Origin: Colocasia esculenta
Lineage: Eukaryota > Streptophyta > Magnoliopsida > Alismatales > Araceae
Length of the DNA stretch: 64,000 nucleotides
Assembly: GCA_014218235.1 (NCBI GenBank)
Contig: CM024763.1
Location: forward strand, 89,018,244-89,082,243
Direction of reading: 5' to 3'
Made by a program: the position numbers and the translations under genes. The notes beneath the pieces are model-generated. The model was not told where the DNA came from, did not search any database, and saw only the letters and a list, made by a program, of their open reading frames with translations. Of this stretch, positions 46,669-58,357 are shown one piece after another. Every line of letters starts with the position of its first letter. The stretch's first letter is position 1.

Positions 46669-47446
46669 TGATGATCAGTCCATCTCCATAAATAAATTAT
46701 CTTTTACTTTAAGTACTATTTTGGTGATTAACAAAACCTTGGAAAAATGTTTTCTAAACAACTCTTTCTGAAGTTCCCTCACAGGAAATAACTCTAGAAA
46801 ATTTTGTAAGTTATCCTCACTTACTGCTATCTGAACTTCATTACATATGTTTCTAAGTACACATCGATTTCCTTTATAGAACCAACGATTTCATAAGTAA
46901 AATAACAATTTCCATTGCTACAACGGTTTCATAAGTAAAACAACGATTTCCATCACTATAACGATTTCATAAGTAAAACAACGATTTTCATCGCTACAAC
47001 GATTTGATCGCAAACATCGATTCACTTTGACTTAAACAACGATTTGATCGAAAAACAATGATTCACTTTAACTTAAACAACGATTTGATCAAAACCGACG
47101 ATTCGCTTTACTTATACAACGATTTGATCGAAAAACAACTATTCACTTTAACTTAAACAATGATTTGATAATAAACAACAACTCGCTTTACTTAAATAAC
47201 GATTTGATCAAAAAACAACGATTCACTTTACTTAAACAACAATTTGATCAAAAACAACAATTTCTTTCACTTAAACAACGATTCACATTCAAATCAACGA
47301 TTGGACTGAAAACAACGATTTGTCTTTTCTCAAACAACGATTTGTCTTTATTTAAATAGCGAATTGATCGCAAATAACGATTTGATCACAAATAACGATT
47401 TGATCACAAACAACGATTTGTCTTCACTTAAACAACAATTTCAATC
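46669..47446 (+). repeat. 3' LTR of element J (first part)
   Basis: Starts TGATGATCAGTCC after the purine tract. It has TTTTGGTGATTAACAAAACC and then the AACGATTT array. Interrupted at 47447 by element H; no continuation is recognisable after H ends at 61988. Confidence 0.75.
46869..47440 (+). repeat. AACGATTT minisatellite array in LTR J
   Basis: About two dozen AACGATTT or close words. Typical unit: CAACGATTTGATCGAAAAAC plus a CAACGATTCACTTTAACTTAAA-like half, about 40-45 bp. It is the inverted counterpart of the 45300-45745 array. Confidence 0.88.
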
Positions 47447-47660
47447 TGTGATACCCCAAAATTTCATTCATTTTATATTGTGCATGTGTATTTACTTGTT
47501 GTGTATGTAGCATGTGTATTCAATTGTGCATATTACAATTTCTATACTTTCTCATGAGCATATGCATGTATATATATGTTATTTTATGTGAGAATAGGCA
47601 ATTAACTAATTTTGTGTATATTGTGTTTACTAAAATCCTAGGCATATTATACTTAAGTAA

Positions 47661-47665
47661 TGTTG
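47661..47665. repeat. Target-site duplication of solo LTR I (left)
   Basis: TGTTG; the right copy is at 52657-52661. The empty site is visible in LTR H2 at 57506-57510. Confidence 0.92.
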
Positions 47666-48073
47666 TGTAGTGCCCTAGAAAATTTTCTTAAGTTATTTTG
47701 CAAATTGTATGTTTATTTCTGCATGAACTTGAATGCTGTTTTGCGAGGAACTTGGCATCAACATCTCTTGGCATTAAGTCCTATTAGCGGCAAGATCGCC
47801 TGCCATTTATTGTCTGTTAACGACATACTCTTGTGTCATTAATTATTTTCCGAATTTCTTAAATTTGTGGGCAAGCCTGTAAACGACATCATCGATGGAC
47901 GTTTACGTGGAGTCTGACAACATCTTATGTTGAGGTTAAGCTGACTTGCCTGTTTTTGATATTTCCATTCGGGGAAAGTGAGATCTGCCGTTTCTCGGGG
48001 GTTTTAATGCACAGATCTGAGCATTTCGCATCCTGGGGTCAGGAATTGGGCTGGCCATCACAGGAGAGGTCTT

Positions 48074-48079
48074 TATAAG
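48074..48079 (+). promoter_or_regulatory. Putative TATA box of LTR I
   Basis: TATAAG in GGTCTTTATAAGACCGG, between the two word clusters of LTR I. Confidence 0.45.
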
Positions 48080-49420
48080 ACCGGATTTCGCATCTAGATA
48101 AGGGTTTCACACTGGTTTTTGGAAGAGAGAAAGAGGGCCGAGGAAAGGGGTTGCAGTGCTGGTTCGTGCGTTCTTGAGGCTTCTAGACCAAGGTGGTTCA
48201 TCCAACTTTGTGATCAGGAGCTCATCTAAGCAGAGGAGCCATGATTGGACGCGGATTTGAGCGGTTGACGTCGAAGAAAAGGGACTGCCTCACAGACGAG
48301 GCGGGCTTCTTCGGGCTTATGATCGTCACTCCTGTAGGAGGGAAAGAGGCAAGTTACATGGGGGTTCGGTTTAGGATATGATACACTATAGATTTACCAT
48401 TTTTCCGTATTTTTAAAGCATGAAAATAACCTATGGGAAGGGGTAGAAATCACGTTATTTCATGTAAGGTTTTTTGTGTTTTATGCACATAAGAACTAGA
48501 CATCCAGATCGCTTGCCATCTATTTCTTATTAACGGCGACAACGACGGCCGTCTATTTTATGTGAACAACATTCATTTTTTTCGACCCATACTATATGTA
48601 AACAGCGCTATGTGCCGCCGTCAGTATAAGTTAACCACGCTATGTGCCACCGTCTAGCGAGGCTTAATGACAGTGCGTGTGGACGTCAACTTCAGTAAAC
48701 GCCATATACCCGGCCGTTAAGTTTATCAGTACCATGTTTAGCTTGAAAAACTGATTTTTATTGCCTATCTATAATCCATGATGATATGGGATTTCGGCCA
48801 GGTTATGAATTTTGAGTTTTATTACTGTTATAATATGGACAGGTTGTTGTAATGATGTTTAGACCGCATGAACATATGAATAAATATTTTGTTTTTTTAA
48901 TGAGATTAATAAAAAGAAAAGTAAACTGATTGTCAACGTGATTCATGTTAGAAAGTTATAGTTAAGACTGCAATATGGTGATATACCAGTTCCTGTACAG
49001 AATCATATCGTTTTCTTATTGAATATATCATGCTAGTTAGGTTAAATTAGTGAAATTCAATTATGAAAAATAGTTACGGAGTTCAGAAAAATGTAAAATT
49101 TTGCATGCACATAGTATATCCTGATTCTGAATTTCGTCAAAATTTTAGAATTTTTGGACATGTGTACCCACTGTAATAAATTTCTGAATAGTAGATATCA
49201 TGTAGAATTGAATAAATATGAGAATATGTGCATGAAAGAACGTGTTACATTTAGTGCCATGTTAGGGGTCTGATAAACAGAAAATGAAATTGCAGAACTG
49301 AAAATAAACATATTATAGATCGTTTCATTTTCATATGTTAGAATTGCATGTAATGAAAGGATAATATATATATATTAGAACATGCATTGAATAAATCCCA
49401 ATAAGACATTGCTATATCAG

Positions 49421-49612
49421 AGATTCCTACAAAGAACTACACCGTAGATGCCCCTAAGGTAATGGTTCACGTACATGTAAATGATCTATTGAATCCGTGG
49501 GCAACGGATTGAAATCCTAGAAGTAGACAAGTTCTACTGGTTAAGGTGGGAAGGACTTTCCCCGGTTTTGCGCAAATACCATGACTTCATCACTACATTG
49601 CCTAGGTGATAA
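49421..49612 (+). promoter_or_regulatory. Shared LTR box (I copy)
   Basis: Aligns by eye to LTR E and H boxes: TAGACAAGTTCTACTGGTTA, AGGTGGGAAGGACTT, CCCCGGTTTTGCGCA, then CCTAGGTGAT. Function unknown. Confidence 0.65.
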
Positions 49613-50534
49613 GTGAATGTTAAATGACTACTGATCTCTATTATAGTGCGGGCTATGTCTTGGCAAATAAATGAAAATGACTACATGCTACTTGCTACAT
49701 GTCTATATGACCTACATGCTACATGCCTACATGAACATTGTCTACATGAATTACATGCAAATTGTTACGTAAAAGAATTGCTACATGTTTAAATGATCAA
49801 TTGTTATATGATAACTGTTGCATGCTGCATAATGTAGCGTAAGACTTTCATTAAAATGGTTTATATGTTACATGACAAAAAAGTAGATTCCATGATAAGA
49901 AAAATTACATGCTATAGGTAAGAACATGTTGATTCAATTGTTAGTAAATAAGATATGGATTTTATGCATTACATGACATGGTTTATTTTCATAATAATTA
50001 GAATGCAATGAATGAATGATTGTCAATTGACTTAGAACCATGTTAGTAGGAAGAGTATATGATATCAATGAAATGAGTGATAATATGTTACCATGATTTA
50101 AATCTATTACATTTATAATATCATGAATTGTCTTTCATGTGATTTGTTGAGTCTTGTAGACTCATACTTGCTTAATAATTTCAGGAGAACCAGAGGATTC
50201 TCAGGAGTTAGTGCACACTGATTCTGAGTGTGAGGACGTGGAGACATAGTTTACTTGAGAGATTTAGAGTGACTCTTATTGAACCACTCCTATATTTTAC
50301 CCTTTTATTTTGGTGATAACAAAATATATGTTTAATTAATTATTATTAAAAATATTTAATATCATGTTTTTCTTAATAAATATAAATTTATGTGATTAAT
50401 TGAATATTAAATATATTTAATACCATGATTTTTCTAATAATAAATTAAATATCATGATTTTCTAATAAATATAAATTTATGACATCATTGCCATGTGATT
50501 TGCACTAAAACGATAAATCGATGTACATTCAATA

Positions 50535-50925
50535 TACATCGATTTCAGTTCAAAGTGCCATAAGGATTTACTCTCATAAAGATTCACTGCCATAAGGATT
50601 CACTCTCATAAGGATTCGCTCTCATAAGGATTCGCTCTCGTAACGATTCGCTCTCATAAGGATTCGATAAGTGACTCTCATAACGATTCACTCTCATAAG
50701 GATTCGCTCTCATAAGGATTGGATAAGTGACTCTCATAACGATTCACTCTCATAAGGATTCGCTCTCATAAGGATTTGATAAATGACTCTCATAACGATT
50801 CACTCTCATAACGATTCACGTCTCTCATAAGGATTCGATAAGTGACTCTCATAAGGATTCGCTCTCATAAGGATTCGCTCTCATAAGGATTCGCTCTCAT
50901 AAGGATTCCTGCTCTCACATGGATT
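50535..50925 (+). repeat. Minisatellite G-1 (CTCTCATAAGGATTCG)
   Basis: About 20 units of CTCTCATAAGGATTCG or CTCTCATAACGATTCA, 16 bp, with periodic 24-33 bp longer units carrying GATAAGTGA. Confidence 0.9.
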
Positions 50926-51300
50926 CCTTTGTAAAAACATGGATTCCTTTGTAAAAACATGGATTCCTTTGTAAAACATGGATTCCTTTGTAAAACATGG
51001 ATTCCTTTGTAACTCTCATAAGGATTTGATAAGTGAAACATGGATTCCTTTGTAAAACATGGATTCTTTTGTAAAAACATGGATTCCTTTGTAAAAACAT
51101 GGATTCCTTTGTAAAATATGGATTCTTTTGTAAAACATGGATTCCTTTGTAACTCTCATAAGGATTTGATAAGTGAAACATGGATTCCTTTGTAAAACAT
51201 GGATTCCTTTGTAAACATGGATTCCTTGTAACTCTCATAAGGATTTAATAAGTAAAACATGGATTCCTTTGTAAAACATGGACTTCTTTGTAAAAACATA
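50926..51300 (+). repeat. Minisatellite G-2 (ACATGGATTCCTTTGTAAA)
   Basis: About 17 units of 17-19 bp, interrupted three times by a CTCTCATAAGGATTTGATAA unit of array G-1, so the two arrays are interleaved as a higher-order repeat. Confidence 0.9.
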
Positions 51301-51611
51301 GATTTCCTTTATATTTCAAAGTGCCTTTTGGCATCTAGTCAAAAAGTCAATATTCTTGATTTGCGTAATCCTCTATCTTTATGACAGGAGATCTTTTTGC
51401 TTATCTTTCTAGATCTCTTCTCTCCTGCCAACAAAAGAGAGATTACTTACCACTTCTGGGTGGCAACAAGAAACATAGAGGTATGAGCCTTTTTTGACAG
51501 AAACACTCTTTTATCTAAACACTTTTTCTATGCTTGCAGACCACAAATTATCAGAAGAAAGAGAAGATGAGCAACGGCTAGAACTCCAACGGATTTATTC
51601 AAATCTGCTCA

Positions 51612-51618
51612 TATAAAA
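51612..51618 (+). promoter_or_regulatory. Putative TATA box of LTR G
   Basis: TATAAAA in CTGCTCATATAAAAGATG, downstream of the arrays, consistent with arrays lying in U3. Confidence 0.55.
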
Positions 51619-52312
51619 GATGAAGCATGGCTGAAGAAGAACAGAGCTTTCCTAAAGATTTTTTCAAGAGTGTACATCCGGGAAGAACCTCAACTCCACA
51701 TACACTCAAAGGAAAAGAGAGAAAGAGCCTGAGCCCAAGAAGAAGTGTTCAAGCATCTGAAGCACTCAAGCTTCAAGCTCCTTCTCCTCTCTTCACTCTC
51801 TTTGTGTGCATCTTTGTAATCTGGGGAGAGAGTCTTTTTGCTGAGAGTTCTTTTAGTTGGTTTTCATTTGTTCCAACTCTCAGCTTTGTTCTTTCTTTTC
51901 TAAGAAATACTTCTGTCCAGCTGTAGGACTGTATACAGTGTAGAACCTAGTTAGGGGTTTGTGTCTAGCAGAACCGCACTGGGGTTTGTACCAGGAGGTT
52001 GGCTTCTTTACCAGTAAGAGAATTGGGTTGCCTTCTTGCCCGGGAAAGAGAAGAAGACCAGCTGAGGTGCTGGGTGTTGTAGTGTCCTTAAGGGGGACTG
52101 TACCCTTGGTTAGTGAAATCCCAAGAGGTTGCTTGGGGACTGGACGTAGGACTTCCATGTGGGAAGGGCCGAACCAGCATAAATTCCTTGTGTCCTTTGT
52201 GTGATTGTTTATTTGCTTCCGCACTACTACTCTTTATCACACTAAACTAACCAAACCTTCAAGTGTTAATTTCTGTGTTTAAGTTTCTATTTCAGATTTC
52301 GGAAAAACCTAT

Positions 52313-52330
52313 TCACCCCCCCCCCCCCCC
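52313..52330 (+). repeat. Poly-C tract in LTR G
   Basis: About 17 C before TCTAGG, at the same place as the poly-G of the reversed LTR F. Length is likely unreliable in the assembly. Confidence 0.8.
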
Positions 52331-53564
52331 TCTAGGTTAGCTTGCTGCTGTACCAAAAGGGCCAACAACTCTTGTATGTGAGGACTATATGTATTTTTCC
52401 TTTATGCATTTGGACTATGAATTGTAATAAATTCGGGACTATTGTCATTTCTCTTTTATGCACTAGACTTTATAATTGAGTATAATGTTGATTACCATCA
52501 TTTAATTCCATATTTTGTTGCTTATTATTGCAATCGAATTATCATTTGTGTATATCTCAACCTGTACCGTCAAATGTTGGATTTATTCCACTATAATACC
52601 TATGTTAGATCCAATGTGAGTTGGTGAACTGTACTGGGTCTAAGAGGGGCGTTACATGTTGTGCCTATTTAATCTAATTACTGATGTGCATGCTGTATTT
52701 ATCTATTTCATGCATAATGTACATAACTATGTTGTATATGTGTGTCTATATATTTATACATATGTCAATTTTAGTGTGTGTATGCAAGAATTAATTTTGT
52801 TGTATAGATTTTTCTTAGTTAACTTATTGCATATTGCATCTTGATGATACCGTGCATGTATTATCTAAATATTGATGTGTATATTATGCTAATTATTCCA
52901 TGAATATTGTATGGAATTATACTTTGTGCATATGTATATAAGTATGTTCATCTTATGCATGTGATATCTATCTAACTAATTCTATGTACAATAAGTTGTC
53001 CATAGTATATATGGTACTTAAATAATATTGAGCATATGATAGGTGGGTATTGCCATTTACCTTGTAAGTACATGTGAATTGTTTTTCGTACATGTATATC
53101 CTTAAGAGTGCATGCATTATCTTACTATCGATGTACATGTTATATTAATTAAAAACATGCATGTTGAATGAAATTATGTTGAGTACATGTATGTATGCAT
53201 ATGTTTGACATTTTACATAAGATATCTACTTATTTTAGTACCCATTAAACAGTTTATGATGTGTTTATGTATCTACTTTGATATTTGTCCCAGTTTTGGC
53301 TGAAATGCATAGTTGGCGGCAGGACAGTGTGCCGCTGACTGTAGGCCAGGGTTGGCATCTAGATCGATGGACGTCAATCCCCCTGTGGGCGACACACTGG
53401 GTGGATGCCAACCACATGTTGGCGGCACCAGATGTGGACGCCAAGTTCTCTCCAGTGGGACGGTTTCAGATTTGGTAACGCATGCGTTCTTCCCGATTCC
53501 TATTTAGGAAACGCATCTAAAGTCGTAGGAGACATATCCTAAAGTGTACCCAACCCACCAACTC

Positions 53565-53571
53565 TATAAAA
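53565..53571 (+). promoter_or_regulatory. Putative TATA box of LTR H1
   Basis: TATAAAA in AACTCTATAAAACACC; conserved in LTR H2 at 58976-58983. Confidence 0.6.
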
Positions 53572-54705
53572 CACCTTGGTTCGGCCGGATTAAGTCTTTT
53601 GGCCTTGGTGTAACCCTAGCACCCTTTGTGGAGAAGAGCTGATCTTTGGAGGGCCGGATCTGGCGACTGGAGGTGTTCTCTGGAGATCTACAATGACTGG
53701 CAGATAGCCTATACATAGGAGAAGCACTCCCAACTCCGAGGAACCATCTGCATCAATAGGAGAACCAGATCAAAAGAGTTTTGGGTACCCTCTAATTCTG
53801 GCCGAGGAGGGCTTCACTGACGAATCTTGATCATCTTGGATTTATTTGGAGGCCAGTAACCCATTGATATCAACCCTACACATGTCCTTTTATGTCCTAG
53901 TATTTTTCTAGATTTTTCCTCGTGTCCTAGAACCTCCAATTTCCCCTTTGCATTGTATGTCGTCTGCATGGTCTGCAGGTAGGAGGTTGGCGGCCACATC
54001 CTGTGCCGCCAAGATCCTATGCTGGCGGCACCAGATTGTGCCGTTTACTGTAGGCGGCCACATCCTATGTAGTCAAGTTCTTCAGAGTTCTGAAAATGCA
54101 CTATTTGACCTCTTTAAAATTTTTATTTGGTTTCAGTGTATGTGTGGATGCTGTAAATTTTATGTGAGGTGATATGTAGTCATTAGGTCATATCATTAGG
54201 TTGCACTGATTTTCTATGAATTGTGTTAATTATTAAAATTCAGCAATTGAATTATGAGCATAACATGAGCATGTTTAAATCTTGTATAAAAGGATTCGTT
54301 GTAAGTTAAGGTTTCATAATTTTTACATGACAGAATGAAGATTGATTTTAGGTTTCTGAACTTTTAACACCCAACCATGTTAATATGTACCATGTCTAAT
54401 GACATTTCATTGAATATGTTTGAAATCTTGTTTAAATTGTAGAAATTAACTTACTCTTCCGAAAAATGTGAAATTTGTAAGATGTGATATATGATTTGTA
54501 TATAACCTCTTGTAAAAATTTCATACTGGATTGGACGATTATTAGCATGATTAGGACTTTTGTTATGATCATTTGTTAATGCAAACCGTATGATTGAACT
54601 CAGTAAACTGAAGTATGTGTAAACTCTAGAAGTACATGTGAATGTGTAAATTAAAGCATATGTATAATGTGTAAATATTGTGGTAAAGTGAATATATAAA
54701 ATTTG

Positions 54706-54912
54706 GGCCGAGATTGACACTACTACCATAGAGGTCTGAGAGCTATACCATAGAAAAGTCCCTATGGAAGGCTCAACGTTGTGAAAAATATATCCTAAGT
54801 GGCATTAGGATGAAAGCCTGGAGGTGGACAAGTACCACTAGTTAGGGTGGAGAGGACTTCTCTCGGTCTGCACAGTTACCAAGATTCGCCACTAGATTTC
54901 CCAGGTGGCGGG
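54706..54912 (+). promoter_or_regulatory. Shared LTR box (H1 copy)
   Basis: ATTGACACTACTACCATAGAG, AAGTCCCTATGGAAGG, GGCATTAGGATGAAAGCC, AGGGTGGAGAGGACTTCTC, CTGCACAGTTACC. The same ordered motifs occur in E (27831-28022 and 33606-33793, minus strand), I (49421-49612) and H2 (60188-60395). Confidence 0.7.
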
Positions 54913-56546
54913 TATGTGTTATGAGATGTGATGTGATGTGCTATGAGATGAGCTATGTGCTATGAGATATGTGCTATGCGATATGGGTGCGTGCGTCCTC
55001 TAGTAGGTAGTTAGGACTATGTGTCACGTCAATTTAAGTGATAAAATATGAACAAAGTGTAAAGTAATATGTGAATGTGGTATGTGGTGAATGCAAATGA
55101 TATGATATGTGCTAAGTGAAAGTGCAAGAATAAACAATGTGAAGAATGTGTGAAAAGATATGTAAGGGAGAGTAAATACGAATTAGAATATAATTACATG
55201 TGAAATTAATATAATAGTGCATATGTTCATACTTTCATGTATTAATACTTCAAATGCAATATCATGTTTAGTTTCATGTCATCTAATTTATTAATCTTCA
55301 TGTAATCATATATGTGAATATACATATGTAGACATGGGAATTATGCAACGAAAATATAAAAATGTGAAATTGCTAAATGAATAAGATGAAGTCTGATTAA
55401 ATCTAATTCCATGTAATTGAGTTTAATTCATGTCAAAACAGCAAGTAAAGTGTGGTTATGAATGTGATAAATATATGAAAGAATGTTTAGATTTCATGCT
55501 AGATGTGATGTTTACTTAGTACAAAGTTCCATACTTTAATTGCTTATTGTTTCCAACCAACTTGAATATATTTTAAACCTTCCACTCATGTTATAAAATG
55601 TGAAATCATGTGGAATGCGATTTATTTATATTAAAACAGCAAATGAAATGTGTAATTAATGTGCAAAATGCATGAGAAACATGAATAGATAGCATGCTAA
55701 GTTACTCTTTATTTGTGCTTAAATCTATGCTCTAGTTGGTAGAATTGTACCATAAAAGGGATAAGGATTGGATTGATAAATCTTGTTAAATGTTAAGGGT
55801 AGTAAGCATGTATAGGTATTGTTTGTGTAAAGTATGATTGACACAAGTTAGGTTGAATCATGAGTCAATTAAGTGTCATGTATAGGAAGCATGCGTAGAT
55901 ATATGTTATCATATCCATATGCTAGTGTAGTTTTGGTTAATGGATATCACGTTAGTATCCATGATCTAGAATGAGTACATGTTAATCTAAAGCATATGAA
56001 GTGGTATAGATTTGTTGATGATTGTTTAAAGCATGTGACATGTAATGCCTTTATTGTGAAAAGATAATATGTGTTTTCTCAATTGTGTAATAGATAACAT
56101 GGGTGTGATATGTGTAAAGTTGAGTCTTTGTTTGCTTGCTGATCTTTAGACTCATACTTGCTTCGCGTACAGGTGAGACAGGTATCCCGTGCTAGAGAAA
56201 GGCATAGCGAGGAGTATCCCCGAGCGTGAGGTGTAGTTTATGAAGTTGCTAGAGAGTTGTCTTTTCCCTTTCATAGCATGAAAAAGTTAATGCATGACAT
56301 GAATAGACAATGTAATTCTTTTAGATTTGTAATAATGTGGAAATGGTCTTTACTTTCTTATTGTATAGACTGTGGAATGTGTGATGATGATGGATGAGTT
56401 ATTTCTTTTAATTCCACTGTATTCATTTGCTATCCATGTACATATCAACCTATTGTCTAGTGTTGGGTTCTTATCCCACTACAATGACGCCTTTGTACCG
56501 ATGAGGATTGTATTATCGTACCAGTATAAAGTGGGTCGTTACGAGA

Positions 56547-56559
56547 TGGTATCAAAGCT
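56547..56559 (+). other. PBS of element H
   Basis: TGGTATCAAAGCT, Met-type with one mismatch, 4 bases after the LTR end GGGTCGTTAC. Confidence 0.8.
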
Positions 56560-56721
56560 ACAAGGTTGTAATTGTACATGGATAGACCATCATCTTCACA
56601 ATATTGCAAAGTCATTATAGAAAATTGTCCATATATGTAGAAATTACTAATAATGAATGGAAGATAGTTAAGGAACATAGTTGGATTAAGTATTCTAACT
56701 AGATTAATTATTTTGCAGGCT

Positions 56722-57300
56722 ATGGCAGGACGTGGTAGACATAGTGCTCAGTCTAGGAGGTATGAGTTGAGTCGCAAGGTAAAGAAGTTTGTGAAGGGGC
56801 TCAAACCATCATTGAAAGCTAGGCTTTGGAGTATGACCCCTGTACTCTAGAAGAGGTTCTCGTCGTGGCAAGAGGCAAGAGAATAGAGTGGAATCATATC
56901 AGGAAGAAAGGAAGCTCAGAAGAAGGGAGTATCAGAAACATTCTGATGAAAAAAAAATAGGAAAATGAAGAAACTCATGGATGGTCAGCAATCAGCTATG
57001 GTATCGGGCAGCGAGAATCCCGAGTGCATACATTGCAGGAAGCGTCATGGCGGGAACGTATGTTGGCGAAAGGAAGGAAGATGTCTTCAATGTGGCAGCA
57101 AGGATCATCACTTAGAGAGTGTCCGAACTTGAAGACAAAGTTCATTCCAAGAGATGTTTCATCAATGGCAATAAAGAAGCAAGTAGCAGAGCAACAAGCA
57201 CCAGCCAGGAAGTATGTGTTGGCCGGAGATGACCTCGACGACGTCACCACAAGTACACGATTCGATCTTCGAGGACGAAGATCTTTTCAAGGGGGGAAGA
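56722..57300 (+). pseudogene. Shortened gag of element H
   Basis: Starts MAGRGRHSAQSRRYELSRKV and goes straight to KFVKGLKPSLKARL, which belongs to the C-terminal part of a Retrotrans_gag domain, so the capsid core appears deleted. Then a basic stretch with several stops, and zinc knuckles CIHCRKRHGGNVC and CLQCGSKDHHLES (last Cys in another frame). The final part, RKYVLAGDDLDDVTTS-like, ends beside the purine tract. The C-x-x-C-x-x-x-HGG-x-x-C type is found in gypsy chromovirus gag. RNA-binding part possibly kept; particle formation unlikely. No pol follows. Confidence 0.75.
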
Positions 57301-57301
57301 G
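57289..57301 (+). other. Polypurine tract of element H
   Basis: AAGGGGGGAAGAG directly before LTR H2 start TGTGATACC. Confidence 0.78.
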
Positions 57302-57798
57302 TGTGATACCAAAATTTCATTCTTTTTATGCTGCATGTGTCTTTACTTGTTGTGTATGTAGCAGTGTATATTCAATTGTGCATATTACAATTCATACTTC
57401 TCATGAGCATATGCATGTATATATATTTTTTTATGTGAGAATAGGCAATATCTAATTTTGTGTATATTGGTTTACTAAAATCCTAGGCATATTATACTTA
57501 AGAAATGTTGTGCATGTTTAATCTAATTACTGATGTGCATGTTGTATTATCGATTTCATGCATAATGTACATAACTATGTGTATACGTGTGTGTTTATAT
57601 TTATACATATGTCATTTAAGTGTGCGTATGTAAGAATTAATTTGTTGTATAGATTTTTCTTAGTTAACTTATTGCATATTACTCTTAATGATACCGTGCA
57701 TGTATTATCTAAATATGATGTGTATATTATGCTAATATTCTATGAATATTATATGGAAGTATACTTTGTACAAATGTATATATGTAGTGTTCATCTTA

Positions 57799-57938
57799 AT
57801 TTTTTTTTGATAGGTTAAATGGTTGGGGAAGGGGCAAAGGTGAGGATCAGAGGATTCGGGATCGATTCTGTGCCCTCCTGCTTCCCCCCTTCCATTTTGG
57901 CAAGGAGGGAGGCCACTGCACTATAGCGCAGTTCTCTG
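57799..57938 (-). mobile_element. tRNA-derived SINE, copy 1
   Basis: About 140 bp, minus strand: starts CAGAGAACTGCGC, A-box-like TAGTGCAGTGG, B-box-like GATCGATCCCG, and ends in poly-A (plus-strand poly-T at 57800-57808). The left flank TTCATCTTA is half of the original target duplication; the right flank was lost to the duplication joint. Confidence 0.78.
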
Positions 57939-58219
57939 CTAATTACTAATGTGCATGTTGTATTTATCTATTTCATGCATAATGTACATAACTATGTTGT
58001 ATCGTGTGTGTTTATATTTATACATATGTCAATTTAAGTGTGCGTATGTAAGAATTAATTTTGTTGTATAGATTTTTCTTAGTTAACTTATTGCATATTA
58101 CATCTTAATGATACCGTGCATGTATTATCTAAATATTGATGTGTATATTATGCTAATTATTCTATGAATATTATATGGAATTATACTTTGTACAAATGTA
58201 TATATGTATGTTCATCTTA

Positions 58220-58357
58220 ATTTTTTTTTTGATAGGTATTGGTTTGGGAAGGGGCAAAGGTGAGGATCAGAGGACTCGGGATCGATTCTGTGCCCTCCTG
58301 CTTCCCCCTTCCATTTTGGCAAGGAGGGAGGCCACTGCACTATAGCGCAGTTCTCTG
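58220..58357 (-). mobile_element. tRNA-derived SINE, copy 2, with TSD
   Basis: Second copy, flanked by TATGTTCATCTTA at 58207-58219 and 58358-58370, a 13 bp target duplication absent from LTR H1. A- and B-box-like motifs and the poly-A tail are as in copy 1. Pol III promoter function is inferred. Confidence 0.85.

Larger units (their letters stand above)
50277..52367 (+). mobile_element. Solo LTR G (SIRE-like), 2.09 kb, with TSD
   Basis: Starts TATTGAACC (a changed TGTTG) and ends GGGCCAACA. Flanked by ACTCT at 50272-50276 and 52368-52372, a perfect duplication. It has TTTTGGTGATAACAAAA near its start, two minisatellite arrays, a TATA box at 51612 and a C-run ended by TCTAGG near the 3' end. 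The last feature mirrors LTR F (TATTCAACCCCCC...TCTAGC), which supports the same SIRE-like lineage. The start is inferred from the TSD. Confidence 0.88.
47666..52656 (+). mobile_element. Solo LTR I nested in LTR H1, itself split by LTR G
   Basis: Begins TGTAGTGCCC and ends GGGGCGTTACA with perfect TGTTG duplications. About 2.9 kb without the nested LTR G. Same sense-order of parts as E and H: word cluster (47779-47945), TATAAG at 48074, second word cluster (about 48500-48730), shared box (49421-49612), CTACATG-rich repeats (49678-49790). No interior, so it is a recombination remnant. Related to E and H by the shared box and the LTR end. Confidence 0.92.
47447..56542 (+). repeat. LTR H1 (5' LTR, split by nested solo LTRs)
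   Basis: After removing 47666-52661 (LTR I with G and one TSD) about 4.1 kb remains. It carries GCCG/GGCGGC word clusters at 53313-53452 and 53988-54075 on both sides of a TATA box at 53565, the box shared with E and I at 54706-54912, and ATG/TGCTATG-rich repeats at 54905-54985. Not coding. Confidence 0.88.
57523..58357. repeat. 417 bp tandem duplication including a SINE
   Basis: 57523-57938 and 57939-58357 are adjacent copies starting CTAATTACT(G/A)ATGTGCATG and ending in SINE sequence GTTCTCTG. LTR H1 has the unit once, without the SINE, so SINE insertion came first and duplication second. Confidence 0.9.

Noticed and set aside
45300..47440. Possible CRISPR-like or centromeric satellite array
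   Set aside because: Units vary in length and sequence, there are no unique spacers of constant size, and the arrays sit within LTRs of a plant element.
50865..51238. Minus-strand ORFs with repeated KGIHVLQRNPCFTKESMF peptides
   Set aside because: They are translations of the ACATGGATTCCTTTGTAAA minisatellite, whose unit rotates through frames; no start context or family.
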